The notes: generated by a model not told the origin, from the letters alone. A stretch of 30,000 nucleotides of DNA from Zygnema cylindricum (GCA_037447655.1 JBBHKE010002855.1:1-30000), one strand, 5' to 3'. Shown: positions 1 to 10,362, counted from the stretch's first letter. Program-made: numbers and translations.

Positions 1-1079
1 AATAAATGCGCGGTATTGATTTCTTGCTCGTACCGTATTCCGTACTTATACATTACCGGATCTATGTATACCGTAAACAATTACAGTTAAATGATTTATC
101 CTACGTTTATATGTTTAAATAACTATCAAACTATATACTACGTAATGTTATTCCTAGAGTTAACGGCTAAGGCTACTAGCTATTTCCTGTCTGCCGGCCG
201 GTAGGTACAAGGATCAATTCCTGTCGCCGGCACATACCTTTTAGATAAATAAACCCTAACTAATATAAATTTCCCGTAAACCTCTGGATAGCCTAGGTAG
301 CCATGGCTCTAGCTCCCTCTCCAATTTCTCAGTGACTGCGACAAGTTTGAGAGTTTGGAGAGAGAAGTTAGAGGTAGACTGCCTCGGCTTCTTTCTATAT
401 TTCTATTTAGACCTAGAAAATACTAAAAATGTACCATTAATTTCTACAGAGCCCACACTGCACAAGGGTGCAGTCAGATTATCTATTTGTCTGCATGGGT
501 GGCAGTTGCTCTAGTTGAAAGTGGGTTAGTTGAAAACTACCTAGAGGCTTCTTCAATTTTGGTCCAAATGGGGGACATAGAATTGCATACTGTATTTCAG
601 TAATTTGTTATTTGACATTTGTCGTATTTTTTGGAGTTCTCGCTAAGAATATCTTCGTCGATATAGAAAATCAAATTTCCCCTCCGTCAATATAATACCT
701 CATCTAAGAAAATTGAAACAAAGCTGATGCCTTTTCCAAAGGGCTTGTTCCTAAAAGGTTGTTTTGTCTAGGGAAATGAAAGGATCCTCTAATAACTTAA
801 CACATAGGCAAATCCGAGACCATATATTTAGGGAATTGATCATGGCAGAGACTATTTTGGTTGCGCACAGTCACTTAAGCCATCTTGTGAAAGATTGTAC
901 CTTTTGAAATACACATTGGTACAAGTAAAGTACTGTTGAGTATAAATTTGACGGTCAATCAGTTCGACAGCTTCAACTTTCAAAATATTCTTAGAACCAC
1001 TTAAAATTTTGCCGCGCTTGCGAACGTCGACTGTCATAATAAAATTAATAATTCACATGGCCGGGGATGGTTTACGGTA
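1..1079. other. Left flank, no gene recognised
   Basis: No open frame here resembles a known protein. Visible features are a 13-15 base direct repeat (TTCCTGTC(T)GCCGGC at 185-198 and 218-231), whose GCCGGC cores also form a short palindrome pair, and a plant telo-box-like AAACCCTAAC at 251-260 just before an AT-rich TATAAAT stretch. A short ATG frame in good context at 303 stops after ten codons. The older copia element on the minus strand fades out at about 1,080; no RNase H and no 3' LTR matching 12,469-13,091 could be seen here, so that element appears 3'-truncated. Confidence 0.5.
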
Positions 1080-1946
1080 ACAATTTTTTTTGCTTTTTTG
1101 TACTGAGTTCCTCCTCTATTATGACTCCAAACTTATGCTCCATTCCTTCAAGTTTTTGCTTATACTCCAAAGGAGTTGCACAACCTTTGGCATCAGCCAA
1201 GCCAATTTTTTCCAACATGTTTCATATCGCTTCTATTTGGGTTAGCCTAATGATTTTCTTTTCTCTATCTCTTTCAACTTATATTCCAAAGACATGTTTT
1301 GCCTCACCCATATCTTTCATTTCAAATTGTGAATTAAGAACGTGTTTTAATATAGCAATTCTTTCTTTGTTCCTACTGATTAGTAGCAGATCATTAACAT
1401 ACACAACAATGAATATAAACTCATCACGATTATCACCAAACATCACATATACTAAATGATCAGAGCTAATTCTAGTAAATCCTAACCCTGTCAAGATCTC
1501 ATCTAACTTTCGGTTCTACTGCCGCGAGGTCTGCTTTAGGCCATACAAAGATTTTAAAAGTCTGCACACAATATTTTCTTTTCTTCCTTCCTCATAACCC
1601 TCTAGCTGCTTCGTATATATGACCTCGTCTAAATCATCACGCAAAAAAGAGTCTCCACATCTATTTGATGGATGTCAAAATCCTCTATGGTAGCTAATGT
1701 AAGTAATATGCAAACATATGGAAACCTTACAACAGGCGAGAAAGTTTCTTCATTATCTATCCCCTCATTTTGATTATATCCTTCACCAACCACGCTCGCC
1801 TTATACCTGTATATATTATTACCTGGGTTCAATTTTAATTTAAACACCCATTTACTCCCAATAGCTTTTCTTCTTAAAGGAAGTTCCAGTAGATCCCACG
1901 TTTGGGCCTCCATGATAGACTTCATATTTTTATTGAGTGCTTCCAC
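1080..1946 (-). pseudogene. Copia-type reverse transcriptase, degenerate
   Basis: Reverse transcriptase part of an old Ty1/copia polyprotein, which would copy element RNA into DNA inside a virus-like particle. The N-terminal piece (1,946-1,629) carries the family signature W-L-ELP-RKAIGSKWVFKLK and the FSPVVR segment. The catalytic-box piece (1,494-1,279) has VVYVNDLLL where functional copia enzymes have YVDD, so one metal-binding Asp is changed to Asn. The frame continues with RDREKKIIRLTQ and ATPLEYKQKLEG to about 1,080 and then stops matching. The pieces lie in different frames with stops between them. The downstream RNase H (usually recognisable by SSTEAEY) is absent. It belongs with the blocks at 1,947-3,577 and 11,544-12,464 of one element. 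It cannot encode an active enzyme. Confidence 0.85.
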
Positions 1947-2702
1947 CCAATGTTCTTTTCAATTACTCGAGAAGGCTTCTTTCAATGTTAGAGGCTTTTT
2001 TGTGTGTGTTTAGTGCGCAAAGGCTGCATTTGCTCCCGTGAGTCGCGCACTTCGCGTGACTCCACCTGAAAATTTTGTCGCTGGTATAGATGGCTAGGTC
2101 CTCCTCCTCGATAGATGTGATTATCCTTGTGATTCAATTTCAGCTTAAGGTAGAGGAGGGTCTGTAACTTTATCAGGCATTACACTCACGTTTTTGGTGG
2201 AGGAGATGATTGCAAGTCACTTTGAGTTGGTGTAGGTGCATTTTCTATATTGTTTTTGAAAAACATAAGATTTTCCTCCAAAAAGATATAATCAAACTTC
2301 AATCTCTCTTTTCATCTGCACGCTGACTAAATACATCTACTTTTTTTTCGCTCATCTTTCATTATGATGTTTTTGGCTACCACAACTCTATTTCTCTTAA
2401 TGTCATATACTTTATAACCTTTGAGATGATCATCACACCCTAGAAATATCCATGGTAGGACTTTTGGCTCTAACTTCCATTTCTGCGGATCATTATCTAG
2501 CATAAAAATTTTACTTCCAAAACCCTTGAAGTGACTTACATCTGGTTTCTGTCTAGTCCACATTTTATAGGGAGTTTGTATTATTATTTCACTTTTTTAT
2601 AATTTGTTTCTCACATAAGCTGCACAATTCATAGCCTCTCCCCAAAATTTGAAATCTATGTCCATATCAACCATCATTGTTCTGGCACACTCTGATATGG
2701 TC
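1947..2702 (-). pseudogene. Copia integrase C-terminal/linker region, degenerate
   Basis: This links integrase to reverse transcriptase in the old minus-strand copia element. The recognisable part (2,563-2,327) contains KPDVSHFKGFGS and FLGCDDHLKGYKVYD, matching the conserved post-catalytic block of copia integrases (KP-V-HL--FG and F-GY---KGY--) that aids DNA binding. Between 2,327 and 1,947 no clean frame is present; copia linkers are normally low-complexity and poorly conserved, so little can be read there. Several stops and frame changes separate it from both neighbours. Confidence 0.75.
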
Positions 2703-3577
2703 TTATTCATCCTCTCTGAAACACCGTTTTTTTTCCGGAGAGTAAGAAACATTTAGCTGACGTGAGATTCCATGCAATTTTAAAAATTTTGCAAACTCGT
2801 TAGAAATGTACTTCCCTCCGTTATCAGATCTGAATCCTGCTATCTTTCTCTTATGTAAATTTTTAACCCAAGCTTTATACTCCTTTAATTTTTCAAAGAC
2901 TTCATGCTTTTTAAAATAAAAATAAACTATAGTAAACCTACTATAGTCATCTGTAAAGGTAAGCATAAACTTCCCAACTCCCACAAATGGAGACCTAAAT
3001 GGCCTCTACACATCAAGATAAATTAGTTATAACACCCTGCTACTCGTATGATCAGTTTGCGAAGGGAAAGGCAACCTATGAATTTTTTCCATTGCACAAC
3101 CATAATATACATTTGATGCTGATTTCTGACTAATTTTTACACCTTCCACCATTTTCGGATTAACCATCTTTTTCAACGTATCATAATTCACATGTCCTAA
3201 ACGTTTATGCCATAAATCACAGTCATTGATTACACTGGAGTACATAACATCATTCTCATTATCATTTGCAAGACTCAACTGGTACAAGTTGTTCCCTCCA
3301 GCAAATCCATCTGCAACTATTTTCCCATTATTACTCAGTGTTTTCTTCCCATTCTCAGATATAGTTTTATAACCTTTTTTTTCTACCACTAATGTAGAGA
3401 AAAAAATCCTTTTAAACGCTAATACATGCAACACATCCTCCAAAACCCTTTCAATAGTTTTTCATTCTACGTTCAACATTAGTGACACCCTCCCTTTGGC
3501 TTTTGCCTCAACGACAGAATCATCACTGAAATAAATTTTGGCACGAAAGGTAGAATGAATACTCCTAAACAGATACT
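2703..3577 (-). pseudogene. Copia GAG-pre-integrase and integrase core, degenerate
   Basis: The GAG-pre-integrase zinc-binding block is seen as LWHKRLGHVNYD near 3,225-3,185, in a piece open from 3,443 to 3,027. Upstream of it the frame runs back to the insertion point at 3,577 through FSDDSVVEAKAKGRVSLML, matching the strand between protease and integrase in copia proteins. The integrase core (2,984-2,703) shows FTDDYSR and RSDNGGKY, which carry the first two catalytic acids of the DDE triad. The third (normally in a GVSERMN-like motif) is lost to a frameshift at a T-run around 2,729-2,736. Integrase joins element cDNA to the genome; this copy is dead. Its 5' continuation is at 11,544, across the inserted element. 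Confidence 0.85.
3573..3577. repeat. Left target-site copy (ATACT) of the inserted LTR element
   Basis: The five bases before the first LTR read ATACT; the five after the last LTR (11,544-11,548) read ATAGT. Copia integrases make 5-bp target duplications, and one mismatch fits later mutation. Removing one copy together with the insert puts the old copia reading frame back in phase (protease side CRNHY, GAG-pre-integrase side LFRSIHS), which independently supports this as the junction. Confidence 0.7.
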
Positions 3578-4538
3578 TGTTGTTTTGAAAAGTCAGTTTC
3601 GTGCGTAACTGCTAATTAGATTTAATATGGAAGTTTGAATAGATTCACGGATTGGGGGAGCGAACGGATTGATAATTTAAGTTACGTAAAAGACTCATTG
3701 AGTGGTGTGAACAAGCAATGACAAATGGACGGCGGATCGGGAAGCGATCCGATGTAAAATAAACGGAATGTTGAAATAGGCGCCGCCGGTACGGAGCAGC
3801 TGCGACGCAGTTAAGTCAACGCAGTTGCGGCTATTTTTATGATCCGTACGGAAAGCGCAGCCAGCGCAGCTAGCGCAACTACGGATAATATGAATAGGAT
3901 AGATTTCAAGAAATGATGATTAAACGATAGTGGTAGCTTAGTGGTTGCTTAGTGGTAGCTTTGTTTTGACATACGAAGAGTAAGGTGTAAATATTATGTA
4001 CAACAGAGGTTTGTCCTTTTGACTAGTTAGGTTATTAGAGTAGATACAGTACGGCTGGTATGCCTCCGTAATCTGAGTATAACTTGCAGGACTTAGATTA
4101 TTTTATGTATCGCAGTTAAGTTAATCAAAGTAATGGCAGACTGTTTTCTGCATCTTTGACCTGTTGGTGTGATCACTCTGATTGATGCTTTCATGTGAAA
4201 CTTTGTGGAGTTATTCTATGATATAGAATCTAAATGTGTTTGAAGTTTCATTGTATTCCAGTATCTCTGTAAGATTCTGTGAACAGTCTAAGTGGTTAGT
4301 TTGTGAAGCTGTGAGCTACATTTGGGAAACTCTGGAGCTTATATCTTCTAGATGCCTTGGTGGATTTGGCTGTAACTTTGGGAGTTTACAGTGTATATGG
4401 TATACTGCATATTGGTGCAGTTTGAGATCATTTTGTTTATTGTGGAGTAATCTGTGTCGTCTGAAACACAACTGTTTTTGAGGTAGTCTGTGGGTGTTTC
4501 CGTGAGTTTTCCATTGCTCAAATAAGCTATGGACAACA
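3578..4538 (+). repeat. LTR 1 (5' LTR of the tandem element)
   Basis: 961 bp, starting TGTTG and ending GGACAACA. It would carry the element promoter and polyadenylation signals. Visible structures are a perfect 7-bp hairpin CGGATCG/CGATCCG (3,733-3,751), palindromic CCGTACGG and CGCAG-rich motifs near 3,784-3,890, and three 11-bp tandem units AGTGGTAGCTT (middle unit AGTGGTTGCTT) at 3,929-3,961. By my reading it differs from LTR 2 at four positions, all within its first 290 bases, and is identical to LTR 2 afterwards. Confidence 0.92.
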
Positions 4539-4552
4539 GGTTATGGGCCCAC
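4539..4552 (+). promoter_or_regulatory. Primer-binding site, half-tRNA initiator Met type (copy 1)
   Basis: GGTTATGGGCCCAC follows the LTR directly. Its complement, GTGGGCCCATAACC, matches the anticodon arm of plant initiator tRNA-Met, including the CAT anticodon, rather than the tRNA 3' end. Drosophila copia uses this arrangement, with a 5' tRNA half as primer. The gag ATG (4,543) lies inside the site and pairs with the anticodon. Confidence 0.8.
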
Positions 4553-6087
4553 ACCCATGGCTACCTATATTTGATGGATCAAAATATCACTACTGGAAGT
4601 GTGCGCTCGAGAGATACTTCGAGATGATGGAACTAATGGATGTGGTGGACGGTACCTTGGTCGAAACGTCAAATGGATGGAAAAGTAAAAATCATGAGTG
4701 TATAAGGGTTATTAAGAACTCCTTGACTCCGGATTTAGTAATGTCATACATAAGTGTTAAATAGGCAGCTGAATTATGGAAGTGCTTAGAAAGTATTTAT
4801 GCAAAGACTTCTTTATATCATTGGCTTAGTAGTGTTACCAAAATAGTTGAACACAAGTATGTAGGAGGTAGTATGGAGAAACACTGTATTGACTTACAAG
4901 TATTATTTGCAGAAAATGATTTGGCAGGAGGTAACTTTACAGATGCTCAACAAGCTATCTTGTTAATGAGAAGTCTACCTAAAGAATATAAGAGTGCACT
5001 AGATCGATTGACTTTAATTGATAAAAATGATTGGAGCGTAACTGTAGCTAAACGAGTTGTTTTAGATGAAGAGGCTAATAGAAGGGTCTTATCAAGTGAA
5101 AGGAATATAAAGGAATCTAAGTCTCAGTTTCAGAAATTTAAAAGTAATAGTGAGTTCGGAGATCGACCAAAGAATTGTTTTTACTGTAATGATTTAGGAC
5201 ATACCTTCAGGGTATGTCCATCGTATAAAAGTGCATGTGATACAGGAAATTTCAGAGATGGATGGGACAACAAGCTAGTTCGTACCCCAACAAGAAAGGA
5301 ATCAAGTGCTTTCGTGAGTGAAGGACAAGACTCGACAGATGACAATAGGCATGCACCGTGTGTTGACGAATTTATTTATTTACCGACCTTTTGTGTTGTT
5401 CCGAATGAGGAGAAAGAGGTGACAGAAAAGGATCCGATTACTTTCAATATGTCTTATGACAGATTGGTGGGTGGCATAAACTTACTAAAGGAAGGGGCAA
5501 CTAGAATACGAGAATTCGATAGAAGTGAAAGGCACATGGAAGCGGAAGAAACTAGAAAAAATATTATCACCGAAAACAGTAAGGAAACAGACGAGTGTGA
5601 AAAAGACTCGGGTTATGTGACTTCTTCTTGTGATAAACTGGTGTATGAGAATAGCATAGAGGGAGAAGAGATTCGTGAAGTAAGGGGAGTTAAAGAAGTA
5701 AACTTAAAATTGATTGAAGAATATTTCTTAGAAAAAGAGAACACTAAAATACAAACAAAACTTAGAGAAAGAGAAGAAGTAAATGATCAGATAGGAAAGT
5801 GTGAATTGACACAATATGGGGAATTAACATCGGAAGTGGAAAACACTATGGGTTTAAAAATTATTGAAATCCAAGAAAAACCAAGGAGAAGTGTTCAGAA
5901 AATAAGGCTAAGGAAGATAGTTCATGAGAGCCGAAAAAGTCATAACGTAAGAAAGAATCGTAGGAAGAGGAAAGTGCAGCTAACTGAAAAGAGGGTCAGA
6001 CTGAAAATATTGAATATACATACACTTCAGAGAAGTTCCATATCTATGAAAAGAAACCAAAAATCAGTAAGAAAAACTACACTATAA
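4543..6087 (+). pseudogene. gag: Gag polyprotein with internal TAG (copy 1)
   Basis: Capsid-type gag of a copia lineage; it would form the particle and bind element RNA. The first segment (73 codons) has PIFDGSKYHYW, the F-DG-NY--W start of the UBN2/retrotran_gag family, and ends at TAG 4,762-4,764. The same frame continues without another stop through AAELWKCLESIY, ILLMRSLPKEYKSALDRL and a perfect knuckle CFYCNDLGHTFRVC (CX2CX4HX4C), to a long charged tail rich in Glu/Lys and Arg ending at 6,087. The downstream part could start at ATG 4,873 (404 residues). The full frame is about 514 codons. No protease or pol follows. The identical stop in copy 2 shows it predates the duplication. Readthrough, downstream initiation or simple decay are all possible. 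Confidence 0.85.
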
Positions 6088-6860
6088 AGAGGTAGTGGGA
6101 AGGGAAACCATGGAAATTTTTTGAACAGATCTGATAGTCATAAGAAACCAAGAAAGAGAGATAGATTGCGGAAAAACAGTTGGAGAACAAGCATGTTACG
6201 AAATCGATCACACCGAAGAACACAACCGGAAACAGTGAGGGGATGTGTAACGGGAAAATGGGAAGACTTGAATGAATTTACAAGAAATTTCATGAGAATT
6301 TGGTGTAGTAGCGTCAGTAACATACATCTAAGGAAGTGGATGGCGTGGAAGTATTTAACCGGAGAGAATGTGCAACAATTGTTCGATAAAAGTGTGTAGG
6401 TGGTTGATTTTCGGCAAATTTGATAACATGGCTAAGTGACGAAGACGAGTGGAAATACGGATTTACTGGAGAGGTGTTATTACCATAGTGAAGGGACAGT
6501 TTTGCATTTATGGCGTAAGGGGAGCTATTACAGGACACTCTTTGCAAGGTGGCAATTTTCAAAAAGACGAATGGGAATTGGCAGAAGGCAGCAAGAGCAA
6601 TGGCGACGTCGGCAAAGCAGTGGTGATGTGTTGTTTTTGCTAAAATTCTTGTATGATGAACAATGGAGGTTGATACAGAAATTTGAATATTTAAATATTT
6701 TTTTATTCTTTCGTTTATCCATTAGAGTGGAAATATTTGCATACAGCATGGACTAATGAGTCTAAAGCTTTAGGGGAGTGTAGAATTTAAAAGCTTTAGT
6801 CTCAGTAGATGAGGCTATGAGGAGGAAGTTAAAGGTGGAAAAAGAGCAGCAGCTAGGACT
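6088..6860 (+). other. Non-coding 3' internal region (copy 1)
   Basis: Between gag and the 67-bp array, no copia protein motif is found in any frame. A 92-residue frame at 6,121-6,399 is basic and unrecognised, and a TGG-to-TGA change breaks it in copy 2, which argues against coding. At 6,774-6,783 AGGGGAGTGT resembles a polypurine tract joined to an LTR start, like the true junction at 7,073-7,083; it may be a relic of a parental element's 3' boundary. Confidence 0.6.
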
Positions 6861-7042
6861 GCGATGTCAAACTAGCGCAGCGTAGCAGCATAGCAGTACA
6901 CGCTGCACTTTGTATTCATACTGCGCTGCGATGTCAAACTAGCGCAGCGTAGCAGCATAGCAGTACACGCTGCACTTTGTATTCATACTGCGCTGCGATG
7001 TCAAACTAGCGCAGCGTAGCAACATAGCATTACACGTTGCAT
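6861..7042 (+). repeat. 67-bp tandem repeat array (copy 1)
   Basis: About 2.7 units of 67 bp, starting at 6,861, 6,928 and 6,995 with GCGATGTCAAACTAGCGCAG. Units 1 and 2 look identical; unit 3 is partial and diverged. Each unit contains reverse-complementary pieces (GCAGCGT with ACGCTGC), so the transcript could fold into repeated hairpins. It lies just before the polypurine tract. Confidence 0.9.
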
Positions 7043-7067
7043 ATTTTTCTGGATGCACGAAACTAAA

Positions 7068-7079
7068 TTTTCGGGGGAG
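7068..7079 (+). promoter_or_regulatory. Polypurine tract at internal/LTR 2 junction
   Basis: TTTTCGGGGGAG directly precedes the TGTTATTTTG start of LTR 2. A purine run of this kind primes plus-strand DNA synthesis in LTR retrotransposons. The same sequence precedes LTR 3 at 10,570-10,581. Confidence 0.75.
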
Positions 7080-8040
7080 TGTTATTTTGAAAAGTCAGTT
7101 TCGTGCGTAGCTGCTAATTAGATTTAATATGGAGGTTTGAATAGATTCACGGATTGGGGGAGCGAACGGATTGATAATTTAAGTTACGTAAAAGACTCAT
7201 TGAGTGGTGTGAACAAGCAATGACAAATGGACGGCGGATCGGGAAGCGATCCGATGTAAAATAAACGGAATGTTGAAATAGGCGCCGCCGGTACGGAGCA
7301 GCTGCGACGCAGTTAAGTCAACGCAGTTGCGGCTATTTTTATGATCCGTACGGAAAGCGCAGCCAGCGTAGCTAGCGCAACTACGGATAATATGAATAGG
7401 ATAGATTTCAAGAAATGATGATTAAACGATAGTGGTAGCTTAGTGGTTGCTTAGTGGTAGCTTTGTTTTGACATACGAAGAGTAAGGTGTAAATATTATG
7501 TACAACAGAGGTTTGTCCTTTTGACTAGTTAGGTTATTAGAGTAGATACAGTACGGCTGGTATGCCTCCGTAATCTGAGTATAACTTGCAGGACTTAGAT
7601 TATTTTATGTATCGCAGTTAAGTTAATCAAAGTAATGGCAGACTGTTTTCTGCATCTTTGACCTGTTGGTGTGATCACTCTGATTGATGCTTTCATGTGA
7701 AACTTTGTGGAGTTATTCTATGATATAGAATCTAAATGTGTTTGAAGTTTCATTGTATTCCAGTATCTCTGTAAGATTCTGTGAACAGTCTAAGTGGTTA
7801 GTTTGTGAAGCTGTGAGCTACATTTGGGAAACTCTGGAGCTTATATCTTCTAGATGCCTTGGTGGATTTGGCTGTAACTTTGGGAGTTTACAGTGTATAT
7901 GGTATACTGCATATTGGTGCAGTTTGAGATCATTTTGTTTATTGTGGAGTAATCTGTGTCGTCTGAAACACAACTGTTTTTGAGGTAGTCTGTGGGTGTT
8001 TCCGTGAGTTTTCCATTGCTCAAATAAGCTATGGACAACA
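7080..8040 (+). repeat. LTR 2 (recombinant middle LTR)
   Basis: 961 bp, the shared LTR between the two internal regions. Its first ~290 bases carry the variants of LTR 3 rather than LTR 1 (TGTTA start, GTAGCTGC, GGAGGT, GCGTAGC). From about base 608 onward it is identical to LTR 1 and differs from LTR 3 at 17 positions. This 3'-LTR/5'-LTR mosaic is what unequal recombination between the two LTRs of one element would leave. The crossover lies between LTR positions 291 and 607. Confidence 0.92.
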
Positions 8041-8054
8041 GGTTATGGGCCCAC
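8041..8054 (+). promoter_or_regulatory. Primer-binding site, half-tRNA initiator Met type (copy 2)
   Basis: GGTTATGGGCCCAC directly after LTR 2, identical to the copy at 4,539. It would anneal to the anticodon arm of initiator tRNA-Met. The gag ATG at 8,045 lies inside it. Confidence 0.8.
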
Positions 8055-9589
8055 ACCCATGGCTACCTATATTTGATGGATCAAAATATCACTACTGGAA
8101 GTGTGCGCTCGAGAGCTACTTCGAGATGATGGAACTAATGGATGTGGTGGACGGTACCTTGGTCGAAACGTCAAATGGATGGAAAAGTAAAAATCATGAG
8201 TGTATAAGGGTTATTAAGAACTCCTTGACTCCGGATTTAGTAATGTCATACATAAGTGTTAAATAGGCAGCTGAATTATGGAAGTGCTTAGAAAGTATTT
8301 ATGCAAAGACTTCTTTATATCATTGGCTTAGTAGTGTTACCAAAATAGTTGAACACAAGTATGTAGGAGGTAGTATGGAGAAACACTGTATTGACTTACA
8401 AGTATTATTTGCAGAAAATGATTTGGCAGGAGGTAACTTTACAGATGCTCAACAAGCTATCTTGTTAATGAGAAGTCTACCTAAAGAATATAAGAGTGCA
8501 CTAGATCGATTGACTTTAATTGATAAAAATGATTGGAGCGTAACTGTAGCTAAACGAGTTGTTTTAGATGAAGAGGCTAATAGAAGGGTCTTATCAAGTG
8601 AAAGGAATATAAAGGAATCTAAGTCTCAGTTTCAGAAATTTAAAAGTAATAGTGAGTTCGGAGATCGACCAAAGAATTGTTTTTACTGTAATGATTTAGG
8701 ACATACCTTCAGGGTATGTCCATCGTATAAAAGTGCATGTGTTACAAGAAATTTCAGAGATGGATGGGACAACAAGCTAGTTCGTACCCCAACAAGAAAG
8801 GAATCAAGTGCTTTTGTGAGTGAAGGACAAGACTCGACAGATGACAATAGGCATGCACCGTGTGTTGACGAATTTATTTATTTACCGACCTTTTGTGTTG
8901 TTCGGAATGAGGAGAAAGAGGTGACAGAAAAGGATCCGATTACTTTCAATATGTCTTATGACAGATTGGTGGGTGGCATAAACTTACTAAAGGAAGGGGC
9001 AACTAGAATACGAGAATTCGATAGAAGTGAAAGGCACATGGAAGCGGAAGAAACTAGAAAAAATATTATCACCGAAAACAGTAAGGAAACAGACGAGTGT
9101 GAAAAAGACTCGGGTTATGTGACTTCTTCTTGTGATAAACTGGTGTATGAGAATAGCATAGAGGGAGAAGAGATTCCTGAAGTAAGGGGAGTTAAAGAAG
9201 TAAACTTAAAATTGATTGAAGAATATTTCTTAGAAAAAGAGAACACTAAAATACAAACAAAACTTAGAGAAAGAGAAGAAGTAAATGATCAGATAGGAAA
9301 GTGTGAATTGACACAATATGGGGAATTAACATCGGAAGTGGAAAACACTATGGGTTTAAAAATTATTGAAATCCAAGAAAAACCAAAGAGAAGTGTTCAG
9401 AAAATAAGGCTAAGGAAGATAGTTCATGAGAGCCGAAAAAGTCATAACGTAAGAAAGAATCGTAGGAAGAGGAAAGTGCAGCTAACTGAAAAGAGGGTCA
9501 GACTGAAAATATTGAATATACATACACTTCAGAGAAGTTCCATATCTATGAAAAGAAACCAAAAATCAGTAAGAAAAACTACACTATAA
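8045..9589 (+). pseudogene. gag: Gag polyprotein with internal TAG (copy 2)
   Basis: Second copy of the gag at 4,543-6,087, with the same frame, the same in-frame TAG (8,264-8,266), the same CCHC knuckle CFYCNDLGHTFRVC and the same 404-residue downstream part from ATG 8,375. Amino-acid differences from copy 1 are few: Arg to Ser in ALE-R/S-YF, Asp/Gly to Val/Arg after the knuckle, Pro to Arg in the VVPNEE region, Arg to Pro near EGEEI, and Arg to Lys in EKP-R/K-RSV. No new stops or frameshifts have appeared since the duplication. It shares all functional doubts of copy 1. Confidence 0.85.
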
Positions 9590-10362
9590 AGAGGTAGTGG
9601 GAAGGGAAACCATGGAAAATTTTTGAACAGATCTGATAGTCATAAGAAACGAAGAAAGAGAGATAGATTGCGGAAAAACAGTTGGAGAACAAGCATGTTA
9701 CGAAATCGATCACACCGAAGAACACAACCGGAAACAGTGAGGGGATGTGTAACGGGAAAATGAGAAGACTTGAATGAATTTACAAGAAATTTCATGAGAA
9801 TTTGGTGTAGTAGCGTCAGTAACATACATCTAAAGAAGTGGATGGCGTGGAAGTATTTAACCGGAGAGAATGTGCAACAATTGTTCGATAAAAGTGTGTA
9901 GGTGGTTGATTTTCGGCAAATTTGATAACATGGCTAAGTGACGAAGACGAGTGGAAATACGGATTTACTGGAGAGGTGTTATTACCATAGTGAAGGGACA
10001 GTTTTGCATTTATGGCGTAAGGGGAGCTATTACAGGACACTCTTTGCAAGGTGGCAATTTTCAAAAAGACGAATGGGAATTGGCAGAAGGCAGCAAGAGC
10101 AATGGCGACGTCGGCAAAGCAGTGGTGATGTGTTGTTTTTGCTAAAATTCTTGTATGATGAACAATGGAGGTTGATACAGAAATTTGAATATTTAAATAT
10201 TTTTTTATTCTTTCGTTTATCCATTAGAGTGGAAATATTTGCATACAGCATGGACTAATGAGTCTAAAGCTTTAGGGGAGTGTAGAATTTAAAAGCTTTA
10301 GTCTCAGTAGATGAGGCTATGAGGAGGAAGTTAAAGGTGGAAAAAGAGCAGCAGCTAGGACT
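9590..10362 (+). other. Non-coding 3' internal region (copy 2)
   Basis: Copy of 6,088-6,860 with four visible substitutions, one creating a TGA in the only sizeable plus frame. No copia protein motif is present. The second AGGGGAGTGT polypurine-like sequence recurs at about 10,276. Confidence 0.6.

Noticed and set aside
184-231. tRNA- or SINE-like block (GGATCAATTCC resembles a TψC box, with GCCGGC pairs)
   Set aside because: No cloverleaf could be drawn: no D-arm or anticodon arm at the right spacing, and the T-stem does not pair. A short direct repeat explains it better.
332-514. 60-codon plus-strand frame
   Set aside because: Starts at a non-ATG-like position in low-information sequence, with no known motif and no supporting signals.
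933-955. TGTTGAGTATAAATTTGAC as the inner edge of the old element's 3' LTR
   Set aside because: Similar to the 5' LTR edge for only about ten bases; the following sequence does not match 12,480 onward.
852-1037. Minus-strand 61-residue frame as RNase H or 3' end of the old copia element
   Set aside because: No SSTEAEY or other RNase H motif; copia similarity ends at about 1,080.
1067-1459. 130-residue plus-strand frame
   Set aside because: Exact antisense of the copia reverse transcriptase, whose motifs are clear on the minus strand.
4236-4481. 81-residue frame repeated three times with 3.5-kb spacing
   Set aside because: Lies wholly in the LTRs; repeated because the LTRs repeat, not because it is a gene family.
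6121-6399. 92-residue basic frame downstream of gag
   Set aside because: A TGA breaks it in the second, nearly identical copy, and it has no recognisable domain.
6861-7042. CRISPR-like repeat array
   Set aside because: Units are contiguous 67-bp tandem copies without unique spacers, inside a plant retrotransposon.
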